A stretch of 64,000 nucleotides of DNA from Kribbella flavida DSM 17836 (GCF_000024345.1 NC_013729.1:7130001-7194000); one strand, 5' to 3'; shown: positions 6,860 to 15,927, numbered from the stretch's first letter. The notes: generated from the letters alone by a model not told the origin. Numbers and translations: made by a program.

Positions 6860-9259
6860 ATGATCGGCATCGTGGTGGTCTCGCACAGCCGCACCCTGGC
6901 CGAGGCGGCCGTCGGACTGGCGTCCGAGATGGTTGCTGACGGCAATCGGCCGCAGCTCGCGGTGGCCGCCGGGCTGGACGCGTCGACGTTCGGGACCGAC
7001 GCGGCGGCGGTGGCCGAGGCGATCGGCACGGTCGACGGGCCGGACGGCGTACTGGTGCTGCTGGATCTCGGCAGTGCGGTGCTGAGCGCGGAGATGGCGC
7101 TCGAGTTCGTCGACCCGGAGACTGCTGCGCGGGTGGTGCTGTCGAGTGCGCCGTTGGTCGAGGGGCTGGTGGCCGCTGTCGTCACAGCCTCGACGGGCGC
7201 GCCGCTGGCGACGGTGGTTGCCGAGGCCCGGCAAGGGTTGGCGGGCAAGCAGGAGCATCTGGGTGACGCTGCGCCACCCGAGGAGACCGCGGAGCCGGAG
7301 GACGACGCCGATCAGCTGAAGCTCGAAGTCGCCGTGCGGATCGAGCACGGGTTGCACGCTCGACCGGCGGCCAAGCTGGTCGCAGTGGTGCAGCGCTTCG
7401 ACGCGAAGGTGACGGTGTACGACCTGGACACCGGGCGGGGACCGGTGGACGCGGGCAGCCTGAGCCGGGTGGCGACGTTGAGCGCCCAGCAGCACCACCG
7501 GCTGGAGTTCGCCGCCGGCGGACCGCAGGCCGCCGACGCACTGAGGGCGATCCGTGAGCTGGCGGAGCGCGACTTCGACGACGTGACCACGAGCGCTTCG
7601 CCTGAGCCACGAGCTGTCGCTGTCGCTGGTGGTACCGGGCTCGACGTGGCCGTCGGGCCGGCCGTTGTTGCCGGTGACGAGGTGGATCTGGCTGACTACG
7701 AGCCCGGCGACCACGACGTGGAGCGGGAGCGCGCCGAGCGGGCACGCCGCGACGCCGAGCAGCAACTGCGGCGGCTGCGGGACACAACCGCTGAGCAGCT
7801 GGGATCGCCCGAAGCCGGGATCTTCGACGCTCAGGCCGGCCTGCTCGGCGACGGTGCGGTGCTCGACCGCGTGTTCCGGTCAGTTGCTCAGGGCATCGAT
7901 GCCGCCACGGCCTGGAAGCAGGCGCTCGACGAGCTGGCGCAGACCTTCGACGGCCTCGACGACCCGTACCAGCGCGAACGCGCCCAGGACGTGCGCAGCG
8001 TGCGGGACCGGGTGCTGCGCGCCCTCACCGGCGCCGCGGAAACCGGCCGCCCCGTCGACGGCGGCATCCTCGTCGTGCCGGAGCTCGATGCGGCGACCGC
8101 GGCCACCGTCGACGGTGACCGGGTGGCCGGCATCGCCGTTCGGGCCGCGGGGACCACCGGGCACGGCGTGATCGTCGCGCGCTCGCGCGGCATCCCGTTG
8201 ATCACCGGGATCGGTGACGTCGCCGTCGCGGACGGTACGACGGTGGGCTTCGACGCGCGCGCCGGGTCGTTCGTTGCCGATCCCGACCTGCAGGCGTTCG
8301 CCCGGATCGTCCGGGAGCGAACCGAGGAACGCGATGCCGCGCTGCGAGCTGTCGACGAGCCGGCGACAACGCTCGACGGCAGGACGATCCCGGTGCTGGT
8401 GAACGTCGGGTCCGTCCAGGACGCGCTCGACGCCCGAGGGGCCGACGGATCGGGGCTGGTCCGGACCGAGGTGCTGTTCGGCGACCGGCGGTCCGCGCCG
8501 ACGGCGGCCGAGCAGGCGGCGGCGTACCGGGAGATCGCGGCGGCGCTCGGCGGCAAGCCGATCACGATCCGGACCTGGGACGTGGGCGGCGACAAGCCGC
8601 TGCGGTTCCTGCCGCAGGCGCCGGAGGCCAACCCGTTCCTCGGCGACCGCGGGCTGCGTACCTTCCGGCGGCGGCCCGAACTGCTCGCGACACAGCTGGC
8701 GGCGATCCGCGAGGTCGCGCGGGAGACGCCGGTGCAGGTGATGTTCCCGATGGTGACGACGGCCGAGGAGGTCGCCTGGGCGCTGGAGCAGCTCGACGGG
8801 CTGGGACCGCGGCCGGACGGGTTGCAGGTCGGCATGATGGTCGAGGTCCCGGCCGCGGCCCTGCGGATCGAGACGCTCGCCGGCGGGCTCGACTTCGTCA
8901 GCATCGGCACCAACGACCTCACCCAGTACACCACCGCCGCCGACCGCACGAACCCGGCCGTCGCTGCACTCGCCGACGGCCTGGATCCTGCCGTCCTCCG
9001 GTTGGTGGACCGGGTCGTTCGTCAAGCGCCGGAAGGCGTGCACGTAGCCGTCTGCGGAGACCTCGCCAGCGATCCGCTCGCCACGGAGGTCCTCGTAGGC
9101 CTCGGCGTCCACGCGTTGAGTGCCGTCGGCCCCCAGATCCCGCTGCTCAAGGCCCGGCTCCGCCAACTCGACACCACCACCGCAGCGGCAACCGCAACCA
9201 AAGCCCTGACCCTGCCAAGCGCCGAAGCCGTCCGCACGCTGCTGACCTCCCCGCACTAG
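6860..9259 (+). CDS. dhaM: DhaM phosphotransferase: EIIA(DhaM)-HPr-enzyme I in one chain
   Basis: 799 aa phosphorelay protein that moves phosphate from phosphoenolpyruvate to DhaL-bound ADP. Domains in order: mannose-type EIIA (1-130) with phospho-His9 in VVVSHSRTL; HPr (153-240) with phospho-His166 in GLHARPAAK; enzyme I (about 252-799) with phospho-His435 in GTTGHGVIVAR, the PEP-binding NPFLGDRGLR and GTNDLTQYT stretches and the catalytic Cys in VCGDLASDP. E. coli DhaM has a truncated enzyme I part; this one looks complete, so it could be self-sufficient. The ATG at 6860 is 5 nt after the dhaL stop; the frame is open further upstream but inside dhaL. Confidence 0.95.
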   Translation: MIGIVVVSHSRTLAEAAVGLASEMVADGNRPQLAVAAGLDASTFGTDAAAVAEAIGTVDGPDGVLVLLDLGSAVLSAEMALEFVDPETAARVVLSSAPLVEGLVAAVVTASTGAPLATVVAEARQGLAGKQEHLGDAAPPEETAEPEDDADQLKLEVAVRIEHGLHARPAAKLVAVVQRFDAKVTVYDLDTGRGPVDAGSLSRVATLSAQQHHRLEFAAGGPQAADALRAIRELAERDFDDVTTSASPEPRAVAVAGGTGLDVAVGPAVVAGDEVDLADYEPGDHDVERERAERARRDAEQQLRRLRDTTAEQLGSPEAGIFDAQAGLLGDGAVLDRVFRSVAQGIDAATAWKQALDELAQTFDGLDDPYQRERAQDVRSVRDRVLRALTGAAETGRPVDGGILVVPELDAATAATVDGDRVAGIAVRAAGTTGHGVIVARSRGIPLITGIGDVAVADGTTVGFDARAGSFVADPDLQAFARIVRERTEERDAALRAVDEPATTLDGRTIPVLVNVGSVQDALDARGADGSGLVRTEVLFGDRRSAPTAAEQAAAYREIAAALGGKPITIRTWDVGGDKPLRFLPQAPEANPFLGDRGLRTFRRRPELLATQLAAIREVARETPVQVMFPMVTTAEEVAWALEQLDGLGPRPDGLQVGMMVEVPAAALRIETLAGGLDFVSIGTNDLTQYTTAADRTNPAVAALADGLDPAVLRLVDRVVRQAPEGVHVAVCGDLASDPLATEVLVGLGVHALSAVGPQIPLLKARLRQLDTTTAAATATKALTLPSAEAVRTLLTSPH

Positions 9260-9600
9260 CCGCCCGCCCTACGCGAGCCCCGCACGTCGGCGCTCGCTCA
9301 TACGCGGCGTGCGCGGCGGCACGCGGGAACGGCGCGAGGCGCACGCGTCGGCCGCGGCGCGGTCGTCGGCACGCGGGAAGGGCACGCGGCGCGCGGGGGC
9401 GCGCGGCGGCACCCGGGGCGACTCACGGCGCTCGCTTTCGGGCCGCTGCCCACGCGGCGGCGCGTGGCACCTCCCGGCGGCCTCGCCGGCACGCGCTCCG
9501 TTCGACGCGCGGCGCGCGGCTCTCCCCCGGGCTCGGCGGCATGCGGCGCTCGGCTCCCACGCGCGAGCTCCGCGCAACGCGCACAGGCGGCTGGTGCTGG
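9260..9600. other. Gene-free, extremely CpG-rich stretch
   Basis: About 340 nt between the convergent dhaM and cupin genes. It is dominated by CGCG words, with recurring GGCACGCGGGAA (near 9318 and 9369) and CGGCGCTCG (three times). Frames through it translate to Arg/Ala low-complexity and do not look like protein. No clear terminator or RNA gene seen. It could be decayed coding sequence or an expanded 3' region. Confidence 0.5.
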
Positions 9601-10257
9601 TCAGCGGGCGTAATAGCGGAGTTCGACCAGGTTGTAGCCGGAGGTGCGGGTGGGCTTGGCGGGCAGCGTGTACTCCTCCCCCGGCTCCAGGTAGACCAGA
9701 CCTTCCAGCGGCTCGGTCTCCAGGTCCAGGTCGACCACCAGCGCGGGGTAGGCGCCGGTGCGCCAGGTGTAGGACTCGCCCGCGTCCGGCGTCACGTGCT
9801 GAACGCGCACGTCGTCCTCGTCCACCACGACCTTCGCCGGAACCTCTCCCACCTCAGCGAACGCGCTGTCGGCCGCGACACCCGCCGGCACGTCGTACGG
9901 CGCACCGGATGCTTCCTCACCGAGGTCCAGCACCTCGATCAGCCGGTTCCGGTACGGCGCGTCGCCGTCGTTCGTGAGCATGTGAACCGGCGACACCGGC
10001 CGGTAGACCGAACCGCCGACGGTCTCGGACAGCTGCCGCGCCGGACTGCCGTCGAGCCAGTCCATGTGGCACGGCGACGTGGACAGGCACAGCACGACGT
10101 ACGGGTTGTGGTGCAGGTGCCAGCCCTGCGCCTCGCCCGGGTCGAGCGCAACCTCCCAGACCCGGACCCGGGGGTTCTCGAGCAGCACCCGGGTGCCGAT
10201 CTCGCCGAGCACGACCTCGGTGCCGTCAGGCGCGAGCACGGTGGTTCCAGCGGTCAT
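9601..10257 (-). CDS. Cupin-domain protein
   Basis: 218 aa. Two beta-rich halves; the first holds HLHHNPYVVLCL (residues near 47-58), a metal-binding cupin-type His cluster, after NPRVRVWEVALDPGEAQGW. The second half (VRVQHVTPDAGESYTW to the C-terminus) resembles another cupin half with fewer His residues. Follows the GNAT gene by 15 nt on the same strand and is likely co-transcribed. Enzyme activity not deducible. Confidence 0.7.
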   Translation of the reverse strand: MTAGTTVLAPDGTEVVLGEIGTRVLLENPRVRVWEVALDPGEAQGWHLHHNPYVVLCLSTSPCHMDWLDGSPARQLSETVGGSVYRPVSPVHMLTNDGDAPYRNRLIEVLDLGEEASGAPYDVPAGVAADSAFAEVGEVPAKVVVDEDDVRVQHVTPDAGESYTWRTGAYPALVVDLDLETEPLEGLVYLEPGEEYTLPAKPTRTSGYNLVELRYYAR

Positions 10258-10272
10258 GAGGTGGATCTCCGA

Positions 10273-10806
10273 TCAGTCGACGGACCGTTCCATCGCGACC
10301 CCGCCCAGCACGACGCCGTCGGGCATGGTCAGCTCGGCCGGCTCCACCTCGGTGAAGCCGAACGACTTGTACAGCGGGACACCGGGCAGCGTCGCCATCA
10401 GGGCCAGCCGCGTGAAGCCTTCCGCCTTCGCGGCCGTCACGCAGGCAGCGAGGATCGCCCGGCCGAGGCCGCGCCGGGTCCAGTCGGCGCGGACGAACAT
10501 CGCGCGGATCCGACCCGGTTCCGTCGCCGGGTCGAGCAGTCGCGCGTCGGCTCCGGCATCGGTGCCGTTGTAGAGCTTGTTCCGCCGGCTCCAGCCGCCG
10601 CAGGCGACGATCTCGCCGGCCACCTCGTGCACGTAGTACGTGCCGTCCTCGATGAGTGCCAGGTCCAGCGCGGCGATGTGCACGGCCGCGCTCGCCGTCT
10701 GCCGCTCGTCGTAGTACGCCGGGAACAGCTCCACCACCGAGGCCCGCATCAGCTCGGCGACGGCGGCCGCGTCCGCGGGCACGGCCAACCGCTGAACAGG
10801 CATCAC
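10273..10806 (-). CDS. GNAT-family N-acetyltransferase
   Basis: 177 aa. Acetyl-CoA binding motif A is visible as RAMFVRADWTRRGLGRAIL (R-x-x-G-x-G), with the GVPLYKSFGF motif B near the C-terminus. Acceptor unknown. TAGCCT ends 7 nt before GTG 10806, so this GTG rather than ATG 10803 may be the first codon of a leaderless message. Head of a two-gene unit with the cupin gene. Confidence 0.85.
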   Translation of the reverse strand: MMPVQRLAVPADAAAVAELMRASVVELFPAYYDERQTASAAVHIAALDLALIEDGTYYVHEVAGEIVACGGWSRRNKLYNGTDAGADARLLDPATEPGRIRAMFVRADWTRRGLGRAILAACVTAAKAEGFTRLALMATLPGVPLYKSFGFTEVEPAELTMPDGVVLGGVAMERSVD

Positions 10807-10972
10807 AGACGCCAGGCTATTTCAGCACCGGCCCACCTCGCCGACCAGGTCGCCGCCCTCCTGCTCGCAGTGGTCCATTCGCACCCCGTCGCCGAGCGAG
10901 TCGTGATGGCGCAGGTCACTGCACCGTGGGTGCGGTGAGATGGGCGCCGGGGGTGGCGGACATGTACGGGGT

Positions 10973-11563
10973 ATGACGCAGACACCGATCAGGGCCCACC
11001 CCGGGCCAGTGAGCGAGGCAGCTGTGCACGATCCGCCCCGGGAGCGGTTCGAGCAGGTGTTCGGCACCCATCGGGAGGCGGTGCTCGGCTACCTGCTGCG
11101 GCGGACCGGCTCCAGCCATGACGCCGCCGACCTGCTCGCGGACACCTTCCTGGTGGCGTGGCGGCGACTCGACGAGATCCCCTGCGGACCGGAGACCAGG
11201 CCCTGGCTGTACGGCGTGGCGCGCCGCGTGCTGGCCAACCACCGGCGGGGCGAGGGCCGTCGGCACGCGCTGGCCGACCGGCTGCGGACCGAGCTCGCGG
11301 AGTCGGCGGTGCCCGGGCCGGAGCCCGAGTACGGCGACTCCGCCGCGGCCCGGGTGTTCCGGGAGCTGCCCGAGCAGGACCGGGAACTGCTCTCGCTGGT
11401 CGCCTGGGAGGACCTGGACACCGCGCAGATCGCGGTCGTGCTGGGCTGTTCGCGCAACGCCGTCCGGATCCGGTTGCACCGGGCGCGGAAACGGTTCTCG
11501 AAACTGCTCACGCAGCCATCGCCGGCGACGGTGAGAGGAGAGGTATCCCATGAAGACGTCTGA
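10973..11563 (+). CDS. ECF-type RNA polymerase sigma factor
   Basis: About 196 aa: region 2 (near residues 28-95, with SHDAADLLADTFLVAWRR and PWLYGVARRVLANHRR) and region 4 (near 125-180, with LDTAQIAVVLGCSRNAVRIRLHRARKR). ATG 10973 chosen because the sequence upstream in frame is a Gly/Val run. The 3' end overlaps the next gene by 14 nt, the usual layout for a sigma factor and a membrane regulator. Confidence 0.88.
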   Translation: MTQTPIRAHPGPVSEAAVHDPPRERFEQVFGTHREAVLGYLLRRTGSSHDAADLLADTFLVAWRRLDEIPCGPETRPWLYGVARRVLANHRRGEGRRHALADRLRTELAESAVPGPEPEYGDSAAARVFRELPEQDRELLSLVAWEDLDTAQIAVVLGCSRNAVRIRLHRARKRFSKLLTQPSPATVRGEVSHEDV

Positions 11564-12398
11564 CATCGACGCGGTCACCCGCGGCCTCAAGCCCACCACC
11601 CGCGCCGAGGTTGCCGCGGGCACCTGGTCTCAGCTGGCCGACGACATCGTCGCCACCACCCCGGCGGACGATTCCGTCGCGGCCACCACCGGCGGCGTAC
11701 CGCAGCGGAAGCGGCCGGCGCGGCCGCGGCTCGTGCTGGTGGGGGCGTTCAGCCTGCTGATCATCGGCATCGTCGCGGTGACCGTCGTGCGCAGTCCTGG
11801 CCAGGACCAGCCGCAGGCGCTGTCGTTCACCGAGAGCGGTGACAGTCTGATCGTGCGGGTGGTGGACGTGCACGCGGATCCCCAGCAGTACACCAAGGAC
11901 TTCAAGACGATGGGCCTGGACATCAAGGTCACGGCGGTACCGGTCAGCCCGCCGAGGGTCGGCAAGTTCGTCAGCTACTCCGTCCCGAACGCAAAGTCGA
12001 AGCTCAAGCTGCTGCAAGCCGGTGAGAAGTGCTCCGGCACATTGAACGCGTCCGACCCCGGATGCCAAGAGGGCGTCGAGGTGCCGAAGAACTTCGTCGG
12101 CTGGGCCGAGATCGAGTTCGGCCGGGCGGCGAAGAGAGGCGAGCTCTACCAGCACTTCAGCAGCAACATCGACGATCCGGGCGAGATTCTGGACGGGGTG
12201 AAGTTCCGCGGCCTCACCGTGGCCAAGGTCAAGCCGGTGCTGGCCGCCCACGGACTGACGATCGAGAGCTACCACGCCGCCGGCACGCGCCCCGAGGTCG
12301 GCCCGATCGACACCCCACCCGACACCTGGTACGTGCACGACGCCACCTCGTACGTCGCCGGCGAGGTCGTCCTGGACGTCGCCGAATCCAAGCCCTGA
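11550..12398 (+). CDS. Single-pass membrane protein paired with the ECF sigma factor
   Basis: 282 aa. Cytoplasmic N-terminal 60 residues, a transmembrane helix (LVLVGAFSLLIIGIVAVTVV, residues 65-84), then a 200-residue outer domain with two Cys (in KCSGTL and DPGCQE) that could form a disulfide. AGGAGAGG precedes ATG 11550. Position and topology suggest an anti-sigma or sensor role, but the N-terminus lacks the HxxxCxxC of zinc anti-sigma factors, so the role is inferred from context only. Confidence 0.7.
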   Translation: MKTSDIDAVTRGLKPTTRAEVAAGTWSQLADDIVATTPADDSVAATTGGVPQRKRPARPRLVLVGAFSLLIIGIVAVTVVRSPGQDQPQALSFTESGDSLIVRVVDVHADPQQYTKDFKTMGLDIKVTAVPVSPPRVGKFVSYSVPNAKSKLKLLQAGEKCSGTLNASDPGCQEGVEVPKNFVGWAEIEFGRAAKRGELYQHFSSNIDDPGEILDGVKFRGLTVAKVKPVLAAHGLTIESYHAAGTRPEVGPIDTPPDTWYVHDATSYVAGEVVLDVAESKP

Positions 12399-12433
12399 TC
12401 CCGCCGGTCCACCGGGACCTTGCCTCGGAAACC

Positions 12434-12469
12434 GGGACCGTGAACAGGACATTGCCTGTTCACGGCCCC
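12434..12469 (+). terminator. Long hairpin after the sigma/membrane gene pair
   Basis: A perfect 11-bp stem CCGTGAACAGG (12438-12448) / CCTGTTCACGG (12455-12465) with a 6-nt loop, extended by GGG/CCC across one mismatch. It sits 36 nt after the stop at 12398 and has no U-run. Its right arm is also the first unit of the tandem array that follows. Confidence 0.6.
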
Positions 12470-12650
12470 GCCGACCTGTGCACGGCCCCGCCGACCCGTT
12501 CACGGTCCGACCGCCTGTTCACGGACCCGCCGACCTGTTCACGGACCCGCCGCCCGGCTCACGGACCCACCGCCCCGCACACGGACCCACCGCCCCGCTC
12601 ACGGACCCGCCCGCCTGTGCACGGTCCCGGTTTCCTGTGCGCGGTCCGCG
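12457..12650. repeat. 20-bp tandem repeat array, about 9.5 imperfect copies
   Basis: Contiguous units of 20 nt (one of 19) with approximate consensus TGTTCACGGACCCGCCGACC. The CACGG core is kept in nearly all copies; drift is concentrated in the first 4 and last 4 positions. No spacers, so it is not CRISPR. It fills the space between the membrane protein gene and the convergent DUF1707 gene. Reading frames through it give only Pro/Thr/Arg repeats without a start or ribosome site. Confidence 0.85.
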
Positions 12651-12678
12651 TCGGCCCTTTGGGGTGCGGCGGCGAGGC

Positions 12679-13203
12679 TCAGCGGCGGCGGGACTGGCGG
12701 CCGGGAGCGGACGCCCAGCGCCAGGTGACCAGGACCCAGGCGAGCGCGGGCAGGCCGAAGATCGCCGCCGCGATCTCGCGGCCGAACACCAGGAACGCCA
12801 ATCCCACCAGGAAGAACGGCAACGCCATCCACACCGCGCCCACGAACGCGGCCCAGCGCCAGCGCCCCGGCTTCCGTGCCGGCGCCGGCTGCGCGTACAG
12901 CGGCGGCACCGGCAGGCCGGCGAAGATCACCTGCAGATCCCCGTGCGTCACCGCGTCCTGCACCAGCTCGACCCGCCGGTGCAGCTCGTCCTCGTCCAGC
13001 CGCCCGACCGCGAACTGCTCCGCCAGCTCGTCGAAGCAGATCCGGCGTTCCTCGTCGGTCAACCGCACCGAAGCCATCCGCCGCCGGGCTGCCACCACCC
13101 GCGCTTCCTGGCCGGCCGCAGCGGCCATTCCCGCCAGGTTGCCTAGCTGCGCGGCCCGCCCCGAGCGCAGATCAGGCCGCCGCTCCCACTCCCTGTCAGC
13201 CAT
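12679..13203 (-). CDS. DUF1707 domain membrane protein
   Basis: 174 aa. A DUF1707-type (SHOCT-like) segment at about residues 42-95, with MASVRLTDEERRICFDELAE and the G-R-L-DEDEL motif, followed by a Pro-rich linker and two transmembrane helices (about 115-160), then a basic tail. Such proteins are common in actinobacteria and presumed membrane regulators; no catalytic residue is known. GGGGAG lies upstream of ATG 13203. The 45 residues before DUF1707 are unusually long, so a later start is possible. Confidence 0.75.
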   Translation of the reverse strand: MADREWERRPDLRSGRAAQLGNLAGMAAAAGQEARVVAARRRMASVRLTDEERRICFDELAEQFAVGRLDEDELHRRVELVQDAVTHGDLQVIFAGLPVPPLYAQPAPARKPGRWRWAAFVGAVWMALPFFLVGLAFLVFGREIAAAIFGLPALAWVLVTWRWASAPGRQSRRR

Positions 13204-13664
13204 TCCACACTCCCCACTAGCGTCCTACCGAGTGTGCCAGACCCCTGGGAATCCAGCTGCGGCAAGCTGAAGAGCACCCGGACCCCGCGGCAGTCGACCC
13301 CGCACGCGCGGGCCGGTTGGCGTTGAGCTGGCCGACCAGGGAGGCGGCCGAGAGCTCCCGGGCCCCACGACGCGGCTCAGGTCCAACCGTCGACCCGCGC
13401 CCTAGCCGGCCGCCGACTCCAACCTCCCGGACGTGCACCACTCAGCAAGCCGCTCCGTCGTGGGCCTGCCAGGCGTAGCGATGGCGCTTGGGTCGGCTGA
13501 ACGAAGGTTGCTCAGTGGTGGAGGTAACACCAGGTGCACCACTGAGCTGGCGGGTCCTTGGCAGACCACGCCAGCTCAGAGCTCACCCACTGAAGCGTCG
13601 TCCGGGACGGCGGCGGGCGCGTAGATCCGGGCCAGCCCTTACGCGTCTTGTCCTTCGGCGCGGT
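13204..13664. repeat. Intergenic region with two inverted repeats downstream of purL
   Basis: No gene seen. Arms at about 13434-13450 and 13506-13522 form an imperfect inverted repeat built on CACCACTCAGCAA, a variant of the element at 30694 and 42704. A second, perfect 11-bp inverted repeat CTGAGCTGGCG (13542-13552) / CGCCAGCTCAG (13569-13579) follows, itself preceded by GTGCACCACTG. Being 3' of purL, these hairpins may end the purine operon transcript. Confidence 0.65.
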
Positions 13665-15926
13665 TCAGCCCAGGGCGGCCGGCAGCGTCGCGGTCCACGC
13701 GGCGTGCAGCTCGGTCAGCGGGATCTCGAACTGGTCCTGGACGTCCAGCGTGTCACCGGTGATGACGCCGATCTTGGCGTGCGGGAAGCGGCGGGCGGTG
13801 CACATGTCGGTGAAGCGGACCTCTTCGGTGCGCGGCACTGCGACGACCGCGCGGCCGGCCGACTCGGCGAACAGGAACAGGAACGGGTCCAGGCCGTCGG
13901 GCGTCCAGACCCGGGCGCCGACGCCGCCGCGCAGGGCGGACTCGACCAGGGTCTGCGCGACGCCGCCGTCGCTGACGTCGTGGGCGGCGTCGATCAGTCC
14001 GTCGCGGGAGGCGTTGATCAGGATGTCCGCGAGCTGCGCCTCGGCCGCGAGGTCGACGGCCGGCGGGCGGCCGCCGAGGTGGCCGTGCATCACGTGCGCC
14101 CACTCCGAGCCGGACAGCTCCTCGTCGGTCTCACCGAGCAGGTAGAGCTGGTGACCCTCCATGTCGGCGGTGAACCCGATCGGGGTCCGCCGGGTGACGT
14201 CGTCGATGACGCCGAGCACGCCGACCACCGGCGTCGGCAGGATCGGGGTCTCGCCGGTCTGGTTGTAGAACGACACGTTGCCGCCGGTGACCGGGATGCC
14301 GAGCTCGATGCAGCCGTCGACCAGTCCGCGGATCGCCTCGGCGAACTGCCACATCACCGCCGGGTCCTCCGGCGAGCCGAAGTTCAGGCAGTCGGTGACC
14401 GCGGCCGGGCGCGCGCCGGTGGTGGCGACGTTGCGGTACGACTCGGCCAGCGCCAGTTTCGCGCCGGTGTACGGGTCGAGCTTGGCGAAGCGGCCGTTGC
14501 AGTCGGTGGAGACCGCGACCCCCAGCCCGCTGGTCTCGTCGACCCGGATCATGCCGCTGTCCTCGGGCTGCGCGAGCACCGAGTTGCCCAGCACGTACCG
14601 GTCGTACTGGTCGGTCACCCACGACTTGTCGCACAGGTTCGGCGAGGCGATCAGCGTCAGCAGCGTGTCCCGCAGCTCCGCGCCGGTGCTTGCCCGCGGC
14701 AACTTCTCGGCGCCGTCGGCCTGCAGCTCGTCCTGCCAGGACGGCCGCGCGTACGGACGCTGGTAGACCGGGCCCTCGTGCGCGACCGTGCGCGGCGGTA
14801 CGTCGACCACCCGCTCGCCGTGCCAGTCGATCTGCAGCCGGCCGGTGCCGGTGACCTCGCCGATCACGTCGGCCTGCACGTCCCACTTGGCGCAGATCGC
14901 CAGGAACGCCTCCACGTTCTCCGGCGTGACGACCGCCATCATCCGCTCCTGCGACTCGCTCATCAGGATCTCCTCCGGAGCGAGCGAGGCGTCCCGCAGC
15001 GGCACCTTGTCGAGCGCGACGTACATGCCGCCGTCACCCGCGCTGGCCAGCTCCGAGGTCGCGCAGGACAGCCCGGCGCCGCCCAGGTCCTGGATGCCCT
15101 CGACCAGCCGGGCCGCGAACAGCTCCAGCGTGCACTCGATCAGCAGCTTCTCCATGAACGGGTCGCCGACCTGGACCGCCGGCCGCTTGGTCGGGCCGCC
15201 CTCGGCGAAGGTCTCCGACGCGAGCACCGAGACGCCGCCGATGCCGTCGCCGCCGGTCTTGGCGCCGTACAGGATGATCTGGTTGCCGATGCCGGTGGCG
15301 TTGGCCAGGTGCAGGTCCTCGTGCTTCATCACGCCGACGCACAGCGCGTTCACCAGCGGGTTGCCCAGGTAGGTCTCGTCGAAGACGACCTCGCCGCCGA
15401 TGTTCGGCAGGCCGAGGCTGTTGCCGTAGCCGCCGACGCCGGACACGATGCCGGGCAGCACCCGCTTCGTGTCGGGCGCGTCCAGCGGACCGAACCGCAG
15501 CGGGTCCATCACCGCGACCGGCCGGGCACCCATCGCCAGGATGTCGCGCACGATGCCGCCGACCCCGGTCGCCGCGCCCTGGTACGGCTCGACGTACGAC
15601 GGGTGGTTGTGCGACTCGACCTTGAAGGTGACCGCGTAGCCCTCACCGATGTCGATCACGCCGGCGTTCTCGCCGATGCCGGCCAGCATCTTGCCGGCCG
15701 GGGTCTCCTGCGGGATCTCGCCGAACCGCTTCAGGTGCACCTTGGACGACTTGTACGAGCAGTGCTCGCTCCACATCACCGAGTACATCGCCAGCTCGCA
15801 GCTGGTCGGCCGCCGGTCGAGAATGTCCCGGATCCGCTGGTACTCGTCCGGCTTGAGGCCGAGCTCCGCCCACGGCTGCTCGACGTCCGGCGTACTGGTC
15901 GCGTTGCTGACGGTGTCGCTCGACAC
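13665..15926 (-). CDS. purL: Phosphoribosylformylglycinamidine synthase subunit PurL
   Basis: 753 aa, the small-type PurL that works with PurQ and PurS to convert FGAR to FGAM with ATP and glutamine-derived ammonia. Motifs: SEHCSYKSSK with the catalytic-type His, ESHNHPSYVEPYQGAATGVGG for metal/ATP, and the second AIRS-type half with SPEDPAVMWQFAE and TGGNVSFYNQT. GTG 15926 lies 1 nt after the stop of the upstream membrane-protein gene, whose last codons carry the AGGAG ribosome site, so translation is probably coupled. Confidence 0.97.
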   Translation of the reverse strand: MSSDTVSNATSTPDVEQPWAELGLKPDEYQRIRDILDRRPTSCELAMYSVMWSEHCSYKSSKVHLKRFGEIPQETPAGKMLAGIGENAGVIDIGEGYAVTFKVESHNHPSYVEPYQGAATGVGGIVRDILAMGARPVAVMDPLRFGPLDAPDTKRVLPGIVSGVGGYGNSLGLPNIGGEVVFDETYLGNPLVNALCVGVMKHEDLHLANATGIGNQIILYGAKTGGDGIGGVSVLASETFAEGGPTKRPAVQVGDPFMEKLLIECTLELFAARLVEGIQDLGGAGLSCATSELASAGDGGMYVALDKVPLRDASLAPEEILMSESQERMMAVVTPENVEAFLAICAKWDVQADVIGEVTGTGRLQIDWHGERVVDVPPRTVAHEGPVYQRPYARPSWQDELQADGAEKLPRASTGAELRDTLLTLIASPNLCDKSWVTDQYDRYVLGNSVLAQPEDSGMIRVDETSGLGVAVSTDCNGRFAKLDPYTGAKLALAESYRNVATTGARPAAVTDCLNFGSPEDPAVMWQFAEAIRGLVDGCIELGIPVTGGNVSFYNQTGETPILPTPVVGVLGVIDDVTRRTPIGFTADMEGHQLYLLGETDEELSGSEWAHVMHGHLGGRPPAVDLAAEAQLADILINASRDGLIDAAHDVSDGGVAQTLVESALRGGVGARVWTPDGLDPFLFLFAESAGRAVVAVPRTEEVRFTDMCTARRFPHAKIGVITGDTLDVQDQFEIPLTELHAAWTATLPAALG

Positions 15927-15927
15927 G

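Noticed and set aside
9309..9977. Plus-strand frame of 222 codons
   Set aside because: Arg/Ala/Pro low complexity, antisense to the cupin gene over much of its length and without a ribosome site.
12457..12650. Possible CRISPR array
   Set aside because: Units are contiguous at 20 nt with no unique spacers and no cas genes nearby.
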